NCBI RefSeq assembly: GCF_041080675.1
Contig: NZ_CP163520.1
Span: forward strand, 6,415,501 to 6,479,500
DNA length: 64,000 nt
From: Streptomyces sp. cg36
GTDB lineage: Bacteria; Actinomycetota; Actinomycetes; Streptomycetales; Streptomycetaceae
Direction: 5' to 3'
The notes under the pieces are model-generated. The model was not told where the DNA came from and searched no databases. It saw nothing but the letters and a program-made list of their open reading frames with translations. Made by a program: the position numbers and the translations under genes. Below are positions 44,507 to 54,767 of this stretch, piece by piece. Each line of letters opens with the position of its first letter. Position 1 is the first letter of the stretch.

Positions 44507-45244
44507 GTGGCGCTCAAGAACATTCCGGACCCCGGTTTCTCCGACGACGACGGCACCGCCGACCCCGCACTCACGGCGGCGCTCGCCGCCTGGGCCGAGG
44601 ACCGGGGGAGCGGCGCCGCCGAGTCCCGGGTGCTCGCCGCGCTCAAGGACGCCCGGCTGCTCGTCCCCGTCGTCGCGGTGCTCGGCGAGGTGGAGACCGG
44701 CGACGACGGGCTGCGCCGGGAGAAGACCAGCGACATGGCGGTGCCCACGCTCACCGCGGGCGACCGCAAGGCGCTGCCCGCCTTCACCTCGCTGGCCTCG
44801 CTCGCCCTGTGGGACCCCGAGGCCCGGCCCGTCGCCGTCCCCCTGCACCAGGCGCTCCAGGCCGCCGCGCACGAGCGCGCCGACACGGTCGTCCTGGACC
44901 TGGCGGGCCCCGTCGCGTACGAGCTGAAGGGCAACGCGCTGCTCGCCCTCGCCGAGGGGCGCACCAGCGGCGACCCGCTCGACGACCCGGCCGTGGTCGG
45001 GGCGGTGCGCGCGGCGGTCGCCGCCGAACCGGCCGTCCTGCGGGCCCACCTCGGCCCCGGCAGCGCCGACGGCACCCTCGCCCTGGTCCTCGCCGAGGAC
45101 GCGGTCCCGGCCGAGGCCGCCCGCCGGGTCGTCGAGCGGCTCGCCGCCGACGAGGTGCTGCGCGCCCGGCTGGTCCGGGGCCTGGACCTGGCCCTGCTCC
45201 CGGCGGCGGCCCCGCGGCCCAACGAGCCGCTGTTCACCCGCTGA
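44507..45244 (+). CDS. SseB-family protein
   Basis: 245 aa from GTG 44507. The SseB fold covers about 40-135 (ARLLVPVVAVLGE, TSDMAVPTLTAGDRKALPAFTSLASLALWDP), followed by an Ala-rich second half. The actinobacterial role is unknown. A TAGGCT box at 44495-44500 ends 6 nt before the start, giving a second leaderless gene divergent from the beta-lactamase-like one. Confidence 0.87.
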   Translation: MALKNIPDPGFSDDDGTADPALTAALAAWAEDRGSGAAESRVLAALKDARLLVPVVAVLGEVETGDDGLRREKTSDMAVPTLTAGDRKALPAFTSLASLALWDPEARPVAVPLHQALQAAAHERADTVVLDLAGPVAYELKGNALLALAEGRTSGDPLDDPAVVGAVRAAVAAEPAVLRAHLGPGSADGTLALVLAEDAVPAEAARRVVERLAADEVLRARLVRGLDLALLPAAAPRPNEPLFTR

Positions 45245-45261
45245 GCGGCCCGGACACACGA

Positions 45262-45289
45262 GAGCGCCCCCGGTGGTCCGGGGGCGCTC
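45262..45289. terminator. Terminator between sseB-like and DUF1844 genes
   Basis: A perfect 12-bp stem (45262-45273 and 45278-45289) with loop TGGT separates convergent genes. Confidence 0.75.
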
Positions 45290-45320
45290 GGCGTTCGTAC
45301 GTACGGAAAAGGGGCGGCGA

Positions 45321-45686
45321 CTAGCCGTACACCGGGCCCGTGTACTTCTCGCCCGGGCCCTTGCCCGGCTCGTCCGGGACGACGGACGCCTCGCGGAAGG
45401 CGAGCTGCAGGGACTTCAGGCCGTCGCGCAGCGGGGCGGCGTGGAACGAGCTGATCTCGGTGGTGCTGGCGTCGAGCAGACCGGCCAGGGCGTGCACCAG
45501 CTTGCGCGCCTCGTCGAGGTCCTTGTGCTCGTCGCCCTCCTCCGTCAGTCCGAGCTTCACCGCGGCGGCGCTCATCAGGTTCACGGCGACCGTGACGATC
45601 ACCTCGACGGCCGGGACCTCCGCGATGTCGCGGGTCATGGTGTCGAAGTCGGTGGTCTCGGGGGACTGGGGGGTGGGCTCACTCAT
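45321..45686 (-). CDS. DUF1844 protein
   Basis: 121 aa from ATG 45686. The family core is ITVAVNLMSAAAVKLGL-like followed by DLDEARKLVHALAGLLD, an all-helical small domain of unknown function that is regularly found beside infC in actinobacteria. On the minus strand a TATCGT box ends 7 nt before the ATG, consistent with leaderless expression. The C-terminal 25 residues look disordered. Confidence 0.85.
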   Translation of the reverse strand: MSEPTPQSPETTDFDTMTRDIAEVPAVEVIVTVAVNLMSAAAVKLGLTEEGDEHKDLDEARKLVHALAGLLDASTTEISSFHAAPLRDGLKSLQLAFREASVVPDEPGKGPGEKYTGPVYG

Positions 45687-45723
45687 GCCCCACACGATAG
45701 GCCGTGGAGCGCCCTGCACACGA

Positions 45724-45753
45724 TTGGCCCCCGTGCGGCCCGCCTGCTAACCT
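45724..45753 (+). promoter_or_regulatory. Promoter of the infC-rpmI-rplT operon
   Basis: A TTGGCC -35 (45724-45729) and TAACCT -10 (45748-45753) with an 18-bp spacer predict a start near 45760. The mRNA would have a leader of about 290 nt before infC. Confidence 0.6.
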
Positions 45754-45796
45754 GGTGTAACGACCGGCCAGGCACTCCCATGTGCCCGGCCCACAA

Positions 45797-45969
45797 GTGG
45801 AGGCTCCGATCTCCCACCCGACCGCCCTCCGGGACGGCGGGTCTCCGGTCAGACGGCCGCCATCGTTCCGTACGGACGATGGAGCCGTCCGATGTGCGCC
45901 CCGCGGTTGACCGCGGCGGTGCTCCGGTAGTCCATGGAGCCCCGCCTGTGTCCCGTCCGGGGCATTTTT
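45797..45969 (+). promoter_or_regulatory. Multi-hairpin infC leader with terminator-like attenuator
   Basis: This is the gene-free stretch before infC. It can fold into several hairpins: 45797-45817, about 45820-45843, 45860-45882 (CCATCG/CGATGG with an inner TCCG/CGGA), 45901-45916 (CCGCGG/CCGCGG) and 45939-45963 (GCCCCG/CGGGGC). The last runs into ATTTTT at 45964-45969. The arrangement is that of an attenuated ribosomal-protein/IF3 operon, where L20 or IF3 feedback is known in other bacteria. The ligand here is not shown. Confidence 0.6.
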
Positions 45970-46049
45970 CATGTGCCGCGATGGTTGGTCCCGAGTGAAA
46001 GTACGCGTTTGTCTGCCAGGCAGGCGTGTGGTGCTACCGAGGAGGATCC

Positions 46050-46697
46050 ATCAGCGCCGAGCCCCGCATCAACGACCGGATTCGCGTTCCCGAAGTGCGA
46101 CTTGTCGGTCCCAGCGGCGAGCAGGTCGGGATTGTTCCGCTTGCCAAGGCCCTGGAACTCGCACAGGAGTACGACCTGGACCTGGTCGAGGTCGCGGCGA
46201 ACGCCCGTCCGCCCGTGTGCAAGCTCATGGACTACGGGAAGTTCAAGTACGAGTCGGCCATGAAGGCCCGTGAGGCGCGCAAGAACCAGGCGCACACGGT
46301 CATCAAGGAGATGAAGCTCCGGCCGAAGATCGACCCGCACGACTATGACACCAAGAAGGGTCACGTCGTCCGGTTCCTCAAGCAGGGCGACAAGGTCAAG
46401 ATCACGATCATGTTCCGTGGTCGCGAGCAGTCCCGGCCGGAGCTCGGCTACCGACTGCTGCAGCGTCTCGCGGAGGACGTCCAGGACCTCGGTTTCGTCG
46501 AGTCGAACCCGAAGCAGGACGGCCGGAACATGATCATGGTTCTGGGTCCGCACAAGAAGAAGACCGAGGCGATGGCCGAGGCCCGCGAGGCGCAGGCCGC
46601 CCGCAAGGCGGAGCGCCAGGGCCAGCCGGCCGAGGCCGACGACTCCGGTGCGGAGCCCGTCGCCGAGGCGCCGGCCGAGGAACCCGCCGAGGCGTGA
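46050..46697 (+). CDS. infC: Translation initiation factor IF-3
   Basis: 215 aa if started at ATC 46050, right after GAGGAGGA (39-46). The only GTG/ATG in frame upstream (46026) would add WCYRGGS, encoded by the ribosome site itself, and has no Shine-Dalgarno of its own. IF-3 genes often begin with rare AUU or AUC codons that IF-3 itself discriminates against, giving autoregulation. N-domain [20 protein letters not shown], linker, and C-domain [17 protein letters not shown] are typical; the tail is acidic. First gene before rpmI and rplT. Confidence 0.93.
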   Translation: MSAEPRINDRIRVPEVRLVGPSGEQVGIVPLAKALELAQEYDLDLVEVAANARPPVCKLMDYGKFKYESAMKAREARKNQAHTVIKEMKLRPKIDPHDYDTKKGHVVRFLKQGDKVKITIMFRGREQSRPELGYRLLQRLAEDVQDLGFVESNPKQDGRNMIMVLGPHKKKTEAMAEAREAQAARKAERQGQPAEADDSGAEPVAEAPAEEPAEA

Positions 46698-46796
46698 TTC
46701 CCGGGCAGCCGCCCAGGACAACCGATACACATGACGCTCCCGTGCGCCGGTCCCCGGACCGGCTGGGAGCGCCACTGACGAGGAGATAACGGCGCT

Positions 46797-46991
46797 ATGC
46801 CGAAGAACAAGTCGCACAGCGGTGCCAGCAAGCGCTTCAAGATCACCGGCTCCGGCAAGGTGCTCCGTGAGCGCGCCGGCAAGCGCCACCTGCTGGAGCA
46901 CAAGTCGTCCAAGCTGACGCGTCGCCTCACCGGCAACGCCGAGATGGCCCCGGGCGACGCCAAGAAGATCAAGAAGCTTCTCGGCAAGTGA
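46797..46991 (+). CDS. rpmI: 50S ribosomal protein L35
   Basis: 64 aa, very basic, starting [20 protein letters not shown] and ending IKKLLGK as in all L35 proteins. GAGGAG lies 12-17 nt upstream of ATG 46797. Middle gene of the infC-rpmI-rplT operon. Confidence 0.97.
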   Translation: MPKNKSHSGASKRFKITGSGKVLRERAGKRHLLEHKSSKLTRRLTGNAEMAPGDAKKIKKLLGK

Positions 46992-47097
46992 CGTCCTCCG
47001 CCTCCGGCAGACCGGAGGCGGGACGTCTGGACCGGGACCCATTCGAATTTCGGGCCGTGTGATCACCCACCGCGGCCCCGCTACAAGGAGTTAACAA

Positions 47098-47481
47098 GTG
47101 GCACGCGTCAAGCGGGCAGTCAACGCCCACAAGAAGCGCCGGGCGATCCTCGAAGCGGCCTCCGGCTACCGCGGTCAGCGCTCGCGCCTGTACCGCAAGG
47201 CCAAGGAGCAGGTCACCCACTCGCTGGTCTACAACTACAACGACCGCAAGAAGCGCAAGGGCGACTTCCGTCAGCTGTGGATCCAGCGCATCAACGCCGC
47301 TGCCCGCCAGAACGGCATGACGTACAACCGCCTCATCCAGGGTCTGAAGGCCGCCAACATCGAGGTGGACCGCAAGATCCTGGCCGAGCTCGCGGTCAAC
47401 GACGCCAACGCGTTCGCCGCGCTCGTCGAGGTGGCCCAGAAGGCCCTCCCGAGCGACGTCAACGCCCCGAAGGCCGCGTAA
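47098..47481 (+). CDS. rplT: 50S ribosomal protein L20
   Basis: 127 aa from GTG 47098 with AAGGAG upstream. The basic N-terminal helix ([20 protein letters not shown]) and globular part ([24 protein letters not shown]) are typical. L20 is an early assembly protein and, in other bacteria, a repressor of its own operon through the leader. A strong terminator follows. Confidence 0.97.
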   Translation: MARVKRAVNAHKKRRAILEAASGYRGQRSRLYRKAKEQVTHSLVYNYNDRKKRKGDFRQLWIQRINAAARQNGMTYNRLIQGLKAANIEVDRKILAELAVNDANAFAALVEVAQKALPSDVNAPKAA

Positions 47482-47506
47482 GCGCCTGACGGCTTGTTGA
47501 GCCGGA

Positions 47507-47539
47507 CCGGACCCGCAGGCCAACGGCCTGCGGGTCCGG
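47507..47539 (+). terminator. Terminator of the infC-rpmI-rplT operon
   Basis: A perfect 15-bp stem (47507-47521 and 47525-47539, loop AAC) lies 26 bp after rplT. A C-rich stretch with further small inverted repeats follows up to about 47625. Confidence 0.85.
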
Positions 47540-47634
47540 GTGCGTTGCGGGGGCTTTCCCGGGGGCCGCACCCCCGGACCCCCCGCCCGCGGGGGCAGCG
47601 CCCCCAGGCCCCCACCCCCTCGTAGAGAGACCGC

Positions 47635-48477
47635 GTGTACATGCCCACCCCCGAGCTGATCTCCCCCCGTTCCCCCCGCGTCGCCGCCGCGAAGCGGCTC
47701 GCGCGGCGCAACTTCCGGGGCAAGGAGCGGCGGTTCATCGCCGAGGGGCCGCAGGCCGTGCGGGAGGCCGTGGAGCACCGGTCCGGCGGTGAGGCGACGC
47801 TGGTCGAGCTCTTCACCACCGTCGAGGCCGCCGAGCGCTACGCGGACATCGTGGCCGCCGCCCGCGACGCCGGGGCCCGGGTGCACTACGCCGACGACGA
47901 GGTGCTCGCCGAGGTCTCGCAGACCGTCACCCCGCAGGGCCTGGTGGGCGTCTGCCGCTTCCTGGACTCCCCGTTCGAGGAGATCCTCACGTCCCGGCCC
48001 AAGCTGGTCGCCGTGCTCGCGCACGTCCGCGACCCCGGGAACGCGGGCACCGTCCTGCGCTGCGCGGACGCCGCGGGCGCCGACGCCGTCGTCCTCACCG
48101 ACGCATCCGTGGACCTCTACAACCCCAAGTCGGTGCGCGCCTCGGTCGGTTCGCTCTTCCATCTGCCGGTCGCCGTCGGCGTACCGGTGGAGCAGGCCGT
48201 CCAGGGGCTGCGGGACGCCGGGGTGCGCATCCTCGCCGCCGACGGCGCGGGCCGCGACGACCTCGACGACGAGCTCGACGCGGGCACCATGGGCGGCCCC
48301 ACCGCCTGGATCTTCGGCAACGAGGCGTGGGGGCTGCCGGAGGAGACCCGGGCGCTCGCCGACGCCGTGGTGCGCGTTCCGATCCACGGCAAGGCGGAGA
48401 GCCTCAACCTGGCGACGGCCGCCGCGGTGTGCCTGTACGCCTCGGCGCGGGCCCAGCGCGCCCGTACTCCCCGCTGA
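47635..48477 (+). CDS. TrmH/SpoU-family RNA 2'-O-methyltransferase
   Basis: 280 aa from GTG 47635 (GAGAGA upstream); ATG 47641 is an alternative. An N-terminal RNA-binding domain (RNFRGKERRFIAEGPQAVREAVE) precedes the SPOUT knot with motifs HVRDPGNAGTVLRCADAAG, IFGNEAWGL and ESLNLATAAAVCLY. It probably methylates 23S rRNA or tRNA ribose. Location between rplT and pheS is conserved in many bacteria. Confidence 0.93.
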   Translation: MYMPTPELISPRSPRVAAAKRLARRNFRGKERRFIAEGPQAVREAVEHRSGGEATLVELFTTVEAAERYADIVAAARDAGARVHYADDEVLAEVSQTVTPQGLVGVCRFLDSPFEEILTSRPKLVAVLAHVRDPGNAGTVLRCADAAGADAVVLTDASVDLYNPKSVRASVGSLFHLPVAVGVPVEQAVQGLRDAGVRILAADGAGRDDLDDELDAGTMGGPTAWIFGNEAWGLPEETRALADAVVRVPIHGKAESLNLATAAAVCLYASARAQRARTPR

Positions 48478-48559
48478 GGGGCTCCGCACCGCCGCCCGCA
48501 GCTAGTAGTGTGGCGGGCTCGGGGGCCCACTGTGCGCTTCGGAGAGGTGGGATACGGGG

Positions 48560-49684
48560 ATGGCTGTCGGCGTGAGGACCATCGGCGAGAATGCCCTGGT
48601 GTGCGCTAGCGGTGGCCCGGACACCCTGGGGATAGACCCCGAAGACCTGCCCGACGGACTCGTCGTCGCCGACGAACACGGCCGGGTCATCTGCTTCAAC
48701 GCGGCGGCGGCCCGGATCACCGCCGTCCGCAAGCGCGACGCCCTGGGGGTGCCCCTGGAGCTCGCCCTGCCGCTGGAGGACCTCAAGGGCCGCCGCTGGT
48801 GGCAGCTCACCGACCCGTACGGCGGCCTCGCCATCCGGGTCGGCCAGCCCGAGCGCAATCTGCTGCTGCCGGGCGGCCGTGAGGTGCTGGTCTCCGCCCG
48901 GTACGTCCGCGAGCACCCCACCGGCCCGGTCCGCCGGGTGGTGGTCAGCCTGCGCTCCACCGAGGCCCGCCGGCGCACCGAGCGCTCGCACGCCGAGCTG
49001 ATCGCCACCGTCGCCCACGAGCTGCGCTCGCCCCTGACCTCCGTCAAGGGCTTCACCGCGACCCTGCTCGCCAAGTGGGAGCGGTTCACCGACGACCAGA
49101 AGCGGCTGATGCTGGAGACCGTCGACGCCGACGCCAACCGGGTCACCCGGCTGATCGCCGAGCTGCTCGACATCTCCCGCATCGACTCCGGCAGGCTGGA
49201 GGTGCGCCGTCAGCCGGTGGACATCGCCGTCGCCGTGGGCCGCCACATCCAGGCCCATGTCGCCGCCGGCCAGCGCCCCGACCGCTTCCTGGTCCGCGTC
49301 CAGCGCCCGCTGCCCGATCTGTGGGCGGATCCGGACAAGATCGACCAGGTCCTGGGCAACCTGCTGGAAAACGCGGTGCGCCACGGCGCGGGAACCGTCA
49401 CCATCGAGGTGGCACCCGCGCCCGTCCGCATCGACGAGCACGACGAGAAGGGAACGGCCGTCACCGTGAGCGACGAAGGCCCCGGCATCCCCGAGGAGTC
49501 GATGGGCCGTGTCTTCACCCGCTTCTGGCGGGGGAGCAAGCGCGGCGGGACCGGTCTCGGCCTCTACATCGTCAAGGGCATCGTGGAGGCGCACGGCGGC
49601 ACCATCACCGTGGGCCGCGGCTCCGGCGGCGGCGCCGAGTTCCGATTTATCCTGCCCGTCGGCGCCCCGGCCTACCTCCAGTAG
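48560..49684 (+). CDS. Soluble PAS-containing sensor histidine kinase
   Basis: 374 aa without TM helices. A PAS domain (about 28-130, GLVVADEHGRVICFNAAAARI) is followed by HisKA with phospho-His153 in VAHELRSPLTSVKGF and a HATPase domain (NLLENAVRHG, DEGPGI, GTGLGLYIVKGIVEAHGG). No response regulator gene is adjacent, so the partner is encoded elsewhere. An internal cytoplasmic signal is likely. Upstream of pheS. Confidence 0.93.
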   Translation: MAVGVRTIGENALVCASGGPDTLGIDPEDLPDGLVVADEHGRVICFNAAAARITAVRKRDALGVPLELALPLEDLKGRRWWQLTDPYGGLAIRVGQPERNLLLPGGREVLVSARYVREHPTGPVRRVVVSLRSTEARRRTERSHAELIATVAHELRSPLTSVKGFTATLLAKWERFTDDQKRLMLETVDADANRVTRLIAELLDISRIDSGRLEVRRQPVDIAVAVGRHIQAHVAAGQRPDRFLVRVQRPLPDLWADPDKIDQVLGNLLENAVRHGAGTVTIEVAPAPVRIDEHDEKGTAVTVSDEGPGIPEESMGRVFTRFWRGSKRGGTGLGLYIVKGIVEAHGGTITVGRGSGGGAEFRFILPVGAPAYLQ

Positions 49685-49799
49685 CGACCGCCGGGCCGCC
49701 CACGGGCGCATTCGCCTCACGTCACCCCGTTAGACTCGACCTTTGGCGCGTTCGTGTCCGTGCTGTCGCGCGGCGCGGTCGCCGTCGCCGTCGCGGGGA

Positions 49800-49838
49800 C
49801 CCCCAGCCCCGGGGGCACCTCCCAGTGTTAGCTGGGGG
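49800..49838 (+). promoter_or_regulatory. Structured leader before pheS
   Basis: CCCCCAGC (49800-49807) can pair with GCTGGGGG (49831-49838), enclosing a second possible stem in which 49821-49825 pairs with 49832-49836. The two pairings exclude each other. A TAGACT -10-like box lies at about 49732. There is no T-tract and no T-box signature, so regulation is only possible, not shown. Confidence 0.4.
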
Positions 49839-49860
49839 ACAATCGGAAGTACGGGAAGAG

Positions 49861-50982
49861 ATGTCGGCACCCAATAAGTCGTACGACCCTGTTGAGGTCG
49901 AGGCACTGAAACCGGAAGAGATCGAGCGGATGCGGGACGAGGCGCTCGCCGCCTTCGCCGCCGCCGGTGACCTCGAAGCGCTCGCACACGCGAAGACCGC
50001 GCACGCCGGTGGCACCTCGCCCCTGTCGCTCGCCAACCGCGAGATCGGCGCGCTGCCGCCGCAGGCCAAGGCCGCGGCCGGCAAGCTCGTGGGCATGGCC
50101 CGCGGCGCCGTGAACAAGGCGCTGGCCGCCCGCCAGGCCGAGCTGGAGGCCGAGCGCGACGCGCGCGTCCTGGTCGAGGAGGCGGTGGACGTCTCGCTGC
50201 CGTACGACCGCGTACCGGCCGGCGCCCGCCACCCGCTGACCACGCTCTCCGAGCGCATCGAGGACATCTTCGTGGCCATGGGCTACGAGGTGGCCGAGGG
50301 CCCGCAGGTCGAGGCCGAGTGGTTCAACTTCGACGCGCTCAACATCGGCCCGGACCACCCGGCGCGCGGCGAGGCCGACACCTTCTTCGTCCAGGCCGCC
50401 GACGGCAGCGCGAACTCCGGCACGGTGCTGCGCACGCACACCTCCCCGGTGCAGATCCGCTCGCTGCTGGACCGCGAGCCGCCGGTGTACGTGATCTGCC
50501 CCGGCCGGGTCTACCGCACGGACGAGCTGGACGCCACGCACACCCCCGTCTTCAACCAGGTCGAGCTGCTCGCCGTGGACGAGGGTCTGACCATGGCGGG
50601 CCTCAAGGGCACCCTGGACCACATGGTCCAGTCGCTCTTCGGACAGGGCATGAAGACCCGGCTGCGGCCGAACTTCTTCCCGTTCACCGAGCCGTCCGCC
50701 GAGATGGACATGGTGTGCTACGTCTGCCGCGGCGAGTCCGTCGGCAACCCCGACCGCCCCTGCCGCACCTGCTCCAGCGAGGGCTGGATCGAGCTCGGCG
50801 GCTGCGGCATGGTCAACCCGAAGGTGCTCGTCGCCTGCGGTGTCGACCCCGAGAAGTACAGCGGATTCGCCTTCGGCTTCGGTATCGAACGCCTGCTGAT
50901 GTTCCGCCACAACGTCGAAGACATGCGAGACATGGTCGAGGGTGACGTCCGTTTCACCCGGCCGTTCGGGATGGAGATCTGA
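49861..50982 (+). CDS. pheS: Phenylalanyl-tRNA synthetase alpha subunit
   Basis: 373 aa from ATG 49861. An N-terminal coiled coil (about 15-110) binds tRNA, and the class II catalytic domain shows motif 2 ([20 protein letters not shown]) and motif 3 ([12 protein letters not shown]). The Cys-rich insert [19 protein letters not shown] may bind zinc. The stop overlaps the pheT start (TGATG). Confidence 0.97.
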   Translation: MSAPNKSYDPVEVEALKPEEIERMRDEALAAFAAAGDLEALAHAKTAHAGGTSPLSLANREIGALPPQAKAAAGKLVGMARGAVNKALAARQAELEAERDARVLVEEAVDVSLPYDRVPAGARHPLTTLSERIEDIFVAMGYEVAEGPQVEAEWFNFDALNIGPDHPARGEADTFFVQAADGSANSGTVLRTHTSPVQIRSLLDREPPVYVICPGRVYRTDELDATHTPVFNQVELLAVDEGLTMAGLKGTLDHMVQSLFGQGMKTRLRPNFFPFTEPSAEMDMVCYVCRGESVGNPDRPCRTCSSEGWIELGGCGMVNPKVLVACGVDPEKYSGFAFGFGIERLLMFRHNVEDMRDMVEGDVRFTRPFGMEI

Positions 50983-53510
50983 TGCGGGTCCCGCTTTCTT
51001 GGCTGCGGGAGTACGTCGACCTGCCGGCGACGGAGACCGGCCGTGACGTCCAGGCCAAACTCGTCTCCGCCGGACTGGAGGTCGAGACCGTCGAGCAGCT
51101 CGGCGCCGGCCTCAAGGGCCCCCTGGTCGTCGGGCAGGTGCTGACCATCGAGGAGCTGGAGGGCTTCAAGAAGCCCATCCGCTTCTGCACGGTCGACGTC
51201 GGCGGCGCCAACGGCACCGGCGAGCCGCAGGAGATCGTCTGCGGCGCGCGCAACTTCCAGGTCGGCGACAAGGTCGTCGTGGTGCTCCCCGGCGCCGTCC
51301 TGCCCGGCGACTTCGCCATCGCCGCCCGCAAGACGTACGGCCGCACCTCGCACGGCATGATCTGCTCCGGCGACGAGCTGGGCATGGGCGACGACGGCAG
51401 CGGCGGCATCATCGTCCTGCCGCCCGAGCACGAGGCCGGCACCGACGCCATCGAGCTCCTGGAGCTCGTCGACGAGGTCCTGGACATCGCCGTCACCGCC
51501 AACCGCGGCGACTGCCTGTCGATGCGCGGCGTGGCCCGCGAGGCCGCCATCGCGTACGGGCTGCCGCTGCGCGATCCGGCGCTGCTCGACGTGCCCGCGC
51601 CCAACTCGTACGGCTACCCGGTGAAGATCTCCGACCCGATCGGCTGCGACCGCTTCACCGCGCGCACCGTCGGCGGACTCGACCCCGAGGCCCGCTCCCC
51701 GATCTGGCTCCAGCGCCGGCTGCAGAAGGCCGGCATGCGGCCGATCTCGCTCGCCGTCGACGTCACGAACTACGTGATGATCGAGCTCGGCCAGCCGCTG
51801 CACGCCTACGACCGCACCCGCGTCGACGGCCCCATCGGGGTGCGCCGCGCGGAGGCGGGCGAGGTGCTCACCACGCTCGACGGCGCCAAGCGCAAGCTGG
51901 ACGCCGCCGACCTGGTCATCACCGACAACCGGGGCCCGATCGGCCTGGCCGGTGTGATGGGCGGCGCCAACACGGAGATCGCCGACTCGGTCACCGACCC
52001 GGAGACCGGCCAGGTCACCGGCACCACCGAGGTGGTCATCGAGGCCGCGCACTTCGACCCGGTCGCCATCGCCCGCACCGCCCGCCGCCACAAGCTGTCC
52101 TCCGAGGCGTCCAAGCGCTTCGAGCGCGGCGTCGACCCGCAGGCCGCCTCCGCGGCGGCCCAGCGGACCGTCGACCTGCTGGTGCTGCTCGCGGGTGGCA
52201 CCGCCGAGGCCGGTGTCACCGAGGTCATCGCGCCCTCCGCGCCGCGCACCATCTCCGTCTCCGCCGACCACCCGGACCAGGTGGCGGGCGTCGACTACGG
52301 CCGCGAGACCGTGGTGCGCCGCCTCCAGGAGATCGGCTGCGACGTGTACGGGCAGGACGAGCTCGTCGTCACCGTGCCGTCCTGGCGCCCCGACCTGGCC
52401 GAGCCGAACGACCTGGCCGAGGAGGTCATCCGGCTGGAGGGGTACGAGAACCTGCCCTCCACCCTGCCGAAGCCGCCCGCCGGCCGCGGTCTGACCGAGC
52501 GCCAGCGGCTGCACCGCCGGGCGGGCCGCGCGCTCGCCGGGGCCGGTTACGTCGAGGCGCTGAACTACCCGTTCCTCTCCGAGCAGGTCTTCGACCAGCT
52601 GGGCCTGGCGGCCGACGACCCGGCCCGCCGGGTGGTCAAGCTGGTCAACCCGCTCAACGACGAGGAGCCGGCGCTGCGCACCACGCTGCTGCCGGGCCTG
52701 CTCACCGCGCTGCGCCGCAACGACGGCCGCGGCAGCCACGACCTGGCGCTCTTCGAGACCGGTCTGGTCTTCCAGCCGGGCGAGCAGCAGGGCGTGGCGA
52801 GCGTGCTGCCGGTCGACCGCCGTCCCACCGACGAGGAGATCGCGGCGCTCGACGCGGTGCTGCCCGCGCAGCCCCGGCACGCCGCCGTGGTCCTCGCCGG
52901 TGCGCGCGAGCAGGCCGGCTGGTGGGGCGGGGGCCGCCCGGCGGACTGGGCCGACGCGGTCGAGGCCGCCCGGACCCTGGCCCGCGAGGCCGGTGCCGAA
53001 CTCATCGTCCAGCAGGGCCAGTACGGGCCGTGGCACCCGGGCCGCTGCGCCGAGCTCGCCGTCGTCGTCGACAGCGAGATCGTCGCGGTCGGCCACGCGG
53101 GTGAGCTGCACCCGCGCGTGGTCAAGGCGCTGAGCCTGCCCGAGCGCACCTGCGCCATGGAGCTCGACCTGGACCTGCTGGCGAAGGCGGGGGAGGGCAC
53201 CCTGCGGGCGCCCGGCATCTCCACCTTCCCGGTGGCCACCCAGGACGTGGCGCTGGTCGTCGACAACGAGGTCCCGGCCGCCGTGGTCGAGTACTTCCTG
53301 CGCGGCGGCGCCGGTGAACTCCTGGAGTCGATCCGGCTCTTCGACGTCTACACCGGCGAGCAGCTCGGCGAGGGCAAGAAGTCGCTGGCGTACGCGCTGC
53401 GCTTCCGCGCCGCCGACCGCACGCTGACCGTCGAGGAGGCATCGGCCGCGCGCGACGCGGCGGTGGCCCTGGCGGCCGAGCACACGGGCGCGGTGCTGCG
53501 CGGGGCGTGA
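50982..53510 (+). CDS. pheT: Phenylalanyl-tRNA synthetase beta subunit
   Basis: 842 aa. The order is N-terminal B1/OB EMAP-like domain (about 40-160), B3/B4 editing domain (about 210-390), B5 helix domain (about 410-480), catalytic-like core and C-terminal ferredoxin-like anticodon domain (about 750-842). It edits Tyr-tRNA(Phe). It forms the alpha2-beta2 enzyme with PheS, with which it is translationally coupled. Length is normal. Confidence 0.97.
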   Translation: MRVPLSWLREYVDLPATETGRDVQAKLVSAGLEVETVEQLGAGLKGPLVVGQVLTIEELEGFKKPIRFCTVDVGGANGTGEPQEIVCGARNFQVGDKVVVVLPGAVLPGDFAIAARKTYGRTSHGMICSGDELGMGDDGSGGIIVLPPEHEAGTDAIELLELVDEVLDIAVTANRGDCLSMRGVAREAAIAYGLPLRDPALLDVPAPNSYGYPVKISDPIGCDRFTARTVGGLDPEARSPIWLQRRLQKAGMRPISLAVDVTNYVMIELGQPLHAYDRTRVDGPIGVRRAEAGEVLTTLDGAKRKLDAADLVITDNRGPIGLAGVMGGANTEIADSVTDPETGQVTGTTEVVIEAAHFDPVAIARTARRHKLSSEASKRFERGVDPQAASAAAQRTVDLLVLLAGGTAEAGVTEVIAPSAPRTISVSADHPDQVAGVDYGRETVVRRLQEIGCDVYGQDELVVTVPSWRPDLAEPNDLAEEVIRLEGYENLPSTLPKPPAGRGLTERQRLHRRAGRALAGAGYVEALNYPFLSEQVFDQLGLAADDPARRVVKLVNPLNDEEPALRTTLLPGLLTALRRNDGRGSHDLALFETGLVFQPGEQQGVASVLPVDRRPTDEEIAALDAVLPAQPRHAAVVLAGAREQAGWWGGGRPADWADAVEAARTLAREAGAELIVQQGQYGPWHPGRCAELAVVVDSEIVAVGHAGELHPRVVKALSLPERTCAMELDLDLLAKAGEGTLRAPGISTFPVATQDVALVVDNEVPAAVVEYFLRGGAGELLESIRLFDVYTGEQLGEGKKSLAYALRFRAADRTLTVEEASAARDAAVALAAEHTGAVLRGA

Positions 53511-53526
53511 CCCCTCGGCAGGACCC

Positions 53527-53564
53527 GCGAAGGGCGCATCCGGACCCCCGGATGCGCCCTTCGC
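53527..53564 (+). terminator. Terminator of the pheST operon
   Basis: A perfect 17-bp stem (53527-53543 and 53548-53564, loop ACCC) is followed by GCTTGTCT. Confidence 0.85.
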
Positions 53565-53693
53565 GCTTGTCTCACCACTCCTCACTCGTTCGGGTGAGAA
53601 CGGGGGGCGAGATGGGCAAATGGGGCCGGTCGGTCGACAGAATCGATCCGGTCGTGAAGGCCGGAACGGTATGGGCCTAGGGGGGCCGACGGC

Positions 53694-54767
53694 ATGATCC
53701 GGACCAGGAGTTGGGCGGCGGCCCGTGCGAGCGCCCTCGGTGCGGGGCGCGGGCCCGCCCTCGCGCTGCCCGTCCTCTGGCTGCTCGTGGTCGGGTGCTG
53801 GCAGCTGGCCTGCCCGCCGGCCGCCGACGACGCGGTGGGGCCCCGGATCGCCACCGGCGCGGCCTTCCTGCTCGCGGTCGGCTGTCTGACGTACGCGGGC
53901 CGGGCGGGCGCGGCCCGGGAGTTACGGCGGGTCCAGGAGGTCGCCGACGCCGCCCAGCGCGTACTGCTGCGCCCGCCGCCGCCGCGCATCGACGGGCTGA
54001 CGGTGGCCGCGGGCCAGCTCTGCGCCGACGGGGACGGGGGCGCGTCGGTCGGCGGGGACCTGTACGAGGTGATGGCCACGCAGTACGGGGTGCGGGTCGT
54101 GATGGGCGATGTGCGCGGCCACGGGCTCGGCTCGCTGGGCGCGGTCGCGGCGGTCCTCGGCAGTTTCCGCGAGGCCGTCCACGACGAGCCCGGACTCGCC
54201 GGCGTACTGCGGCGCCTGGAGCGGGCGCTCCAGCGCCATCTGCGCGAGCGGGCCCGCGCCGAGCACCCGTCGGGCTGCGCGGCCGAGCCGGAGAACCCGC
54301 TGGCCGAGGAGTTCGTGACCGTACTGCTGCTGGAGATCCGCCCCGACGGCCAGGTGTTCGCCCTCAACTGCGGCCATCCCTGGCCCTACCGGCTGTGCGG
54401 CGGCGCCGAGGAACTGCTGCCCGGCGACCCCCTGCCGCCGCTCGGCTCCTTCCCGCTCCCGGCCGAACTGCCGCTCCACAGCTGCACCCGGCTGCTGCCC
54501 GGTGAGGCGCTGTGCCTGCACACGGACGGCGCGTCCGATGCCCGTGACCGCGCCGGGCGGTTCTTCCGGCTGCAGGAAGTACTCGCCCGGGCGGCCCTGG
54601 ACACCCCGCTGTCCCCCGCCGCAGTGATCCACTGCGTACAGCGGGAGCTGTTGCGCCACACCGGCGGACGGCTCGCCGACGACGTGGCGTTGCTCGTGCT
54701 GCGCAACGACCGGGTGTGCGTTCCCGCGCAGCCCGGAGCCGTCGGGGCCGCGCGGGCCCGGCACTGA
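53694..54767 (+). CDS. Membrane SpoIIE/PP2C-type serine phosphatase with TTA codon
   Basis: 357 aa. Two TM helices (about 22-42 and 52-68) are followed by a SpoIIE-type PP2C domain: VGGDLYEVM, GDVRGHGLGSL, LNCGHPWPYRL and LHTDGASDARD carry the expected metal-binding Asp residues. Leu77 (53922-53924) is encoded by TTA, the rare codon that in Streptomyces needs the bldA tRNA, so expression is probably tied to development. It lies 243 bp upstream of the NsdA-like gene on the same strand. Confidence 0.9.
   Translation: MIRTRSWAAARASALGAGRGPALALPVLWLLVVGCWQLACPPAADDAVGPRIATGAAFLLAVGCLTYAGRAGAARELRRVQEVADAAQRVLLRPPPPRIDGLTVAAGQLCADGDGGASVGGDLYEVMATQYGVRVVMGDVRGHGLGSLGAVAAVLGSFREAVHDEPGLAGVLRRLERALQRHLRERARAEHPSGCAAEPENPLAEEFVTVLLLEIRPDGQVFALNCGHPWPYRLCGGAEELLPGDPLPPLGSFPLPAELPLHSCTRLLPGEALCLHTDGASDARDRAGRFFRLQEVLARAALDTPLSPAAVIHCVQRELLRHTGGRLADDVALLVLRNDRVCVPAQPGAVGAARARH

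Noticed and set aside
49685..49860. T-box riboswitch or Phe-rich leader peptide before pheS
   Set aside because: No T-box sequence, no specifier-loop arrangement, no T-tract terminator and no short frame rich in Phe codons could be found.
50718..53585. 955-residue open frame on the minus strand opposite pheT
   Set aside because: Composition-driven shadow of pheT; Val/Asp/Leu-rich without recognisable motifs.
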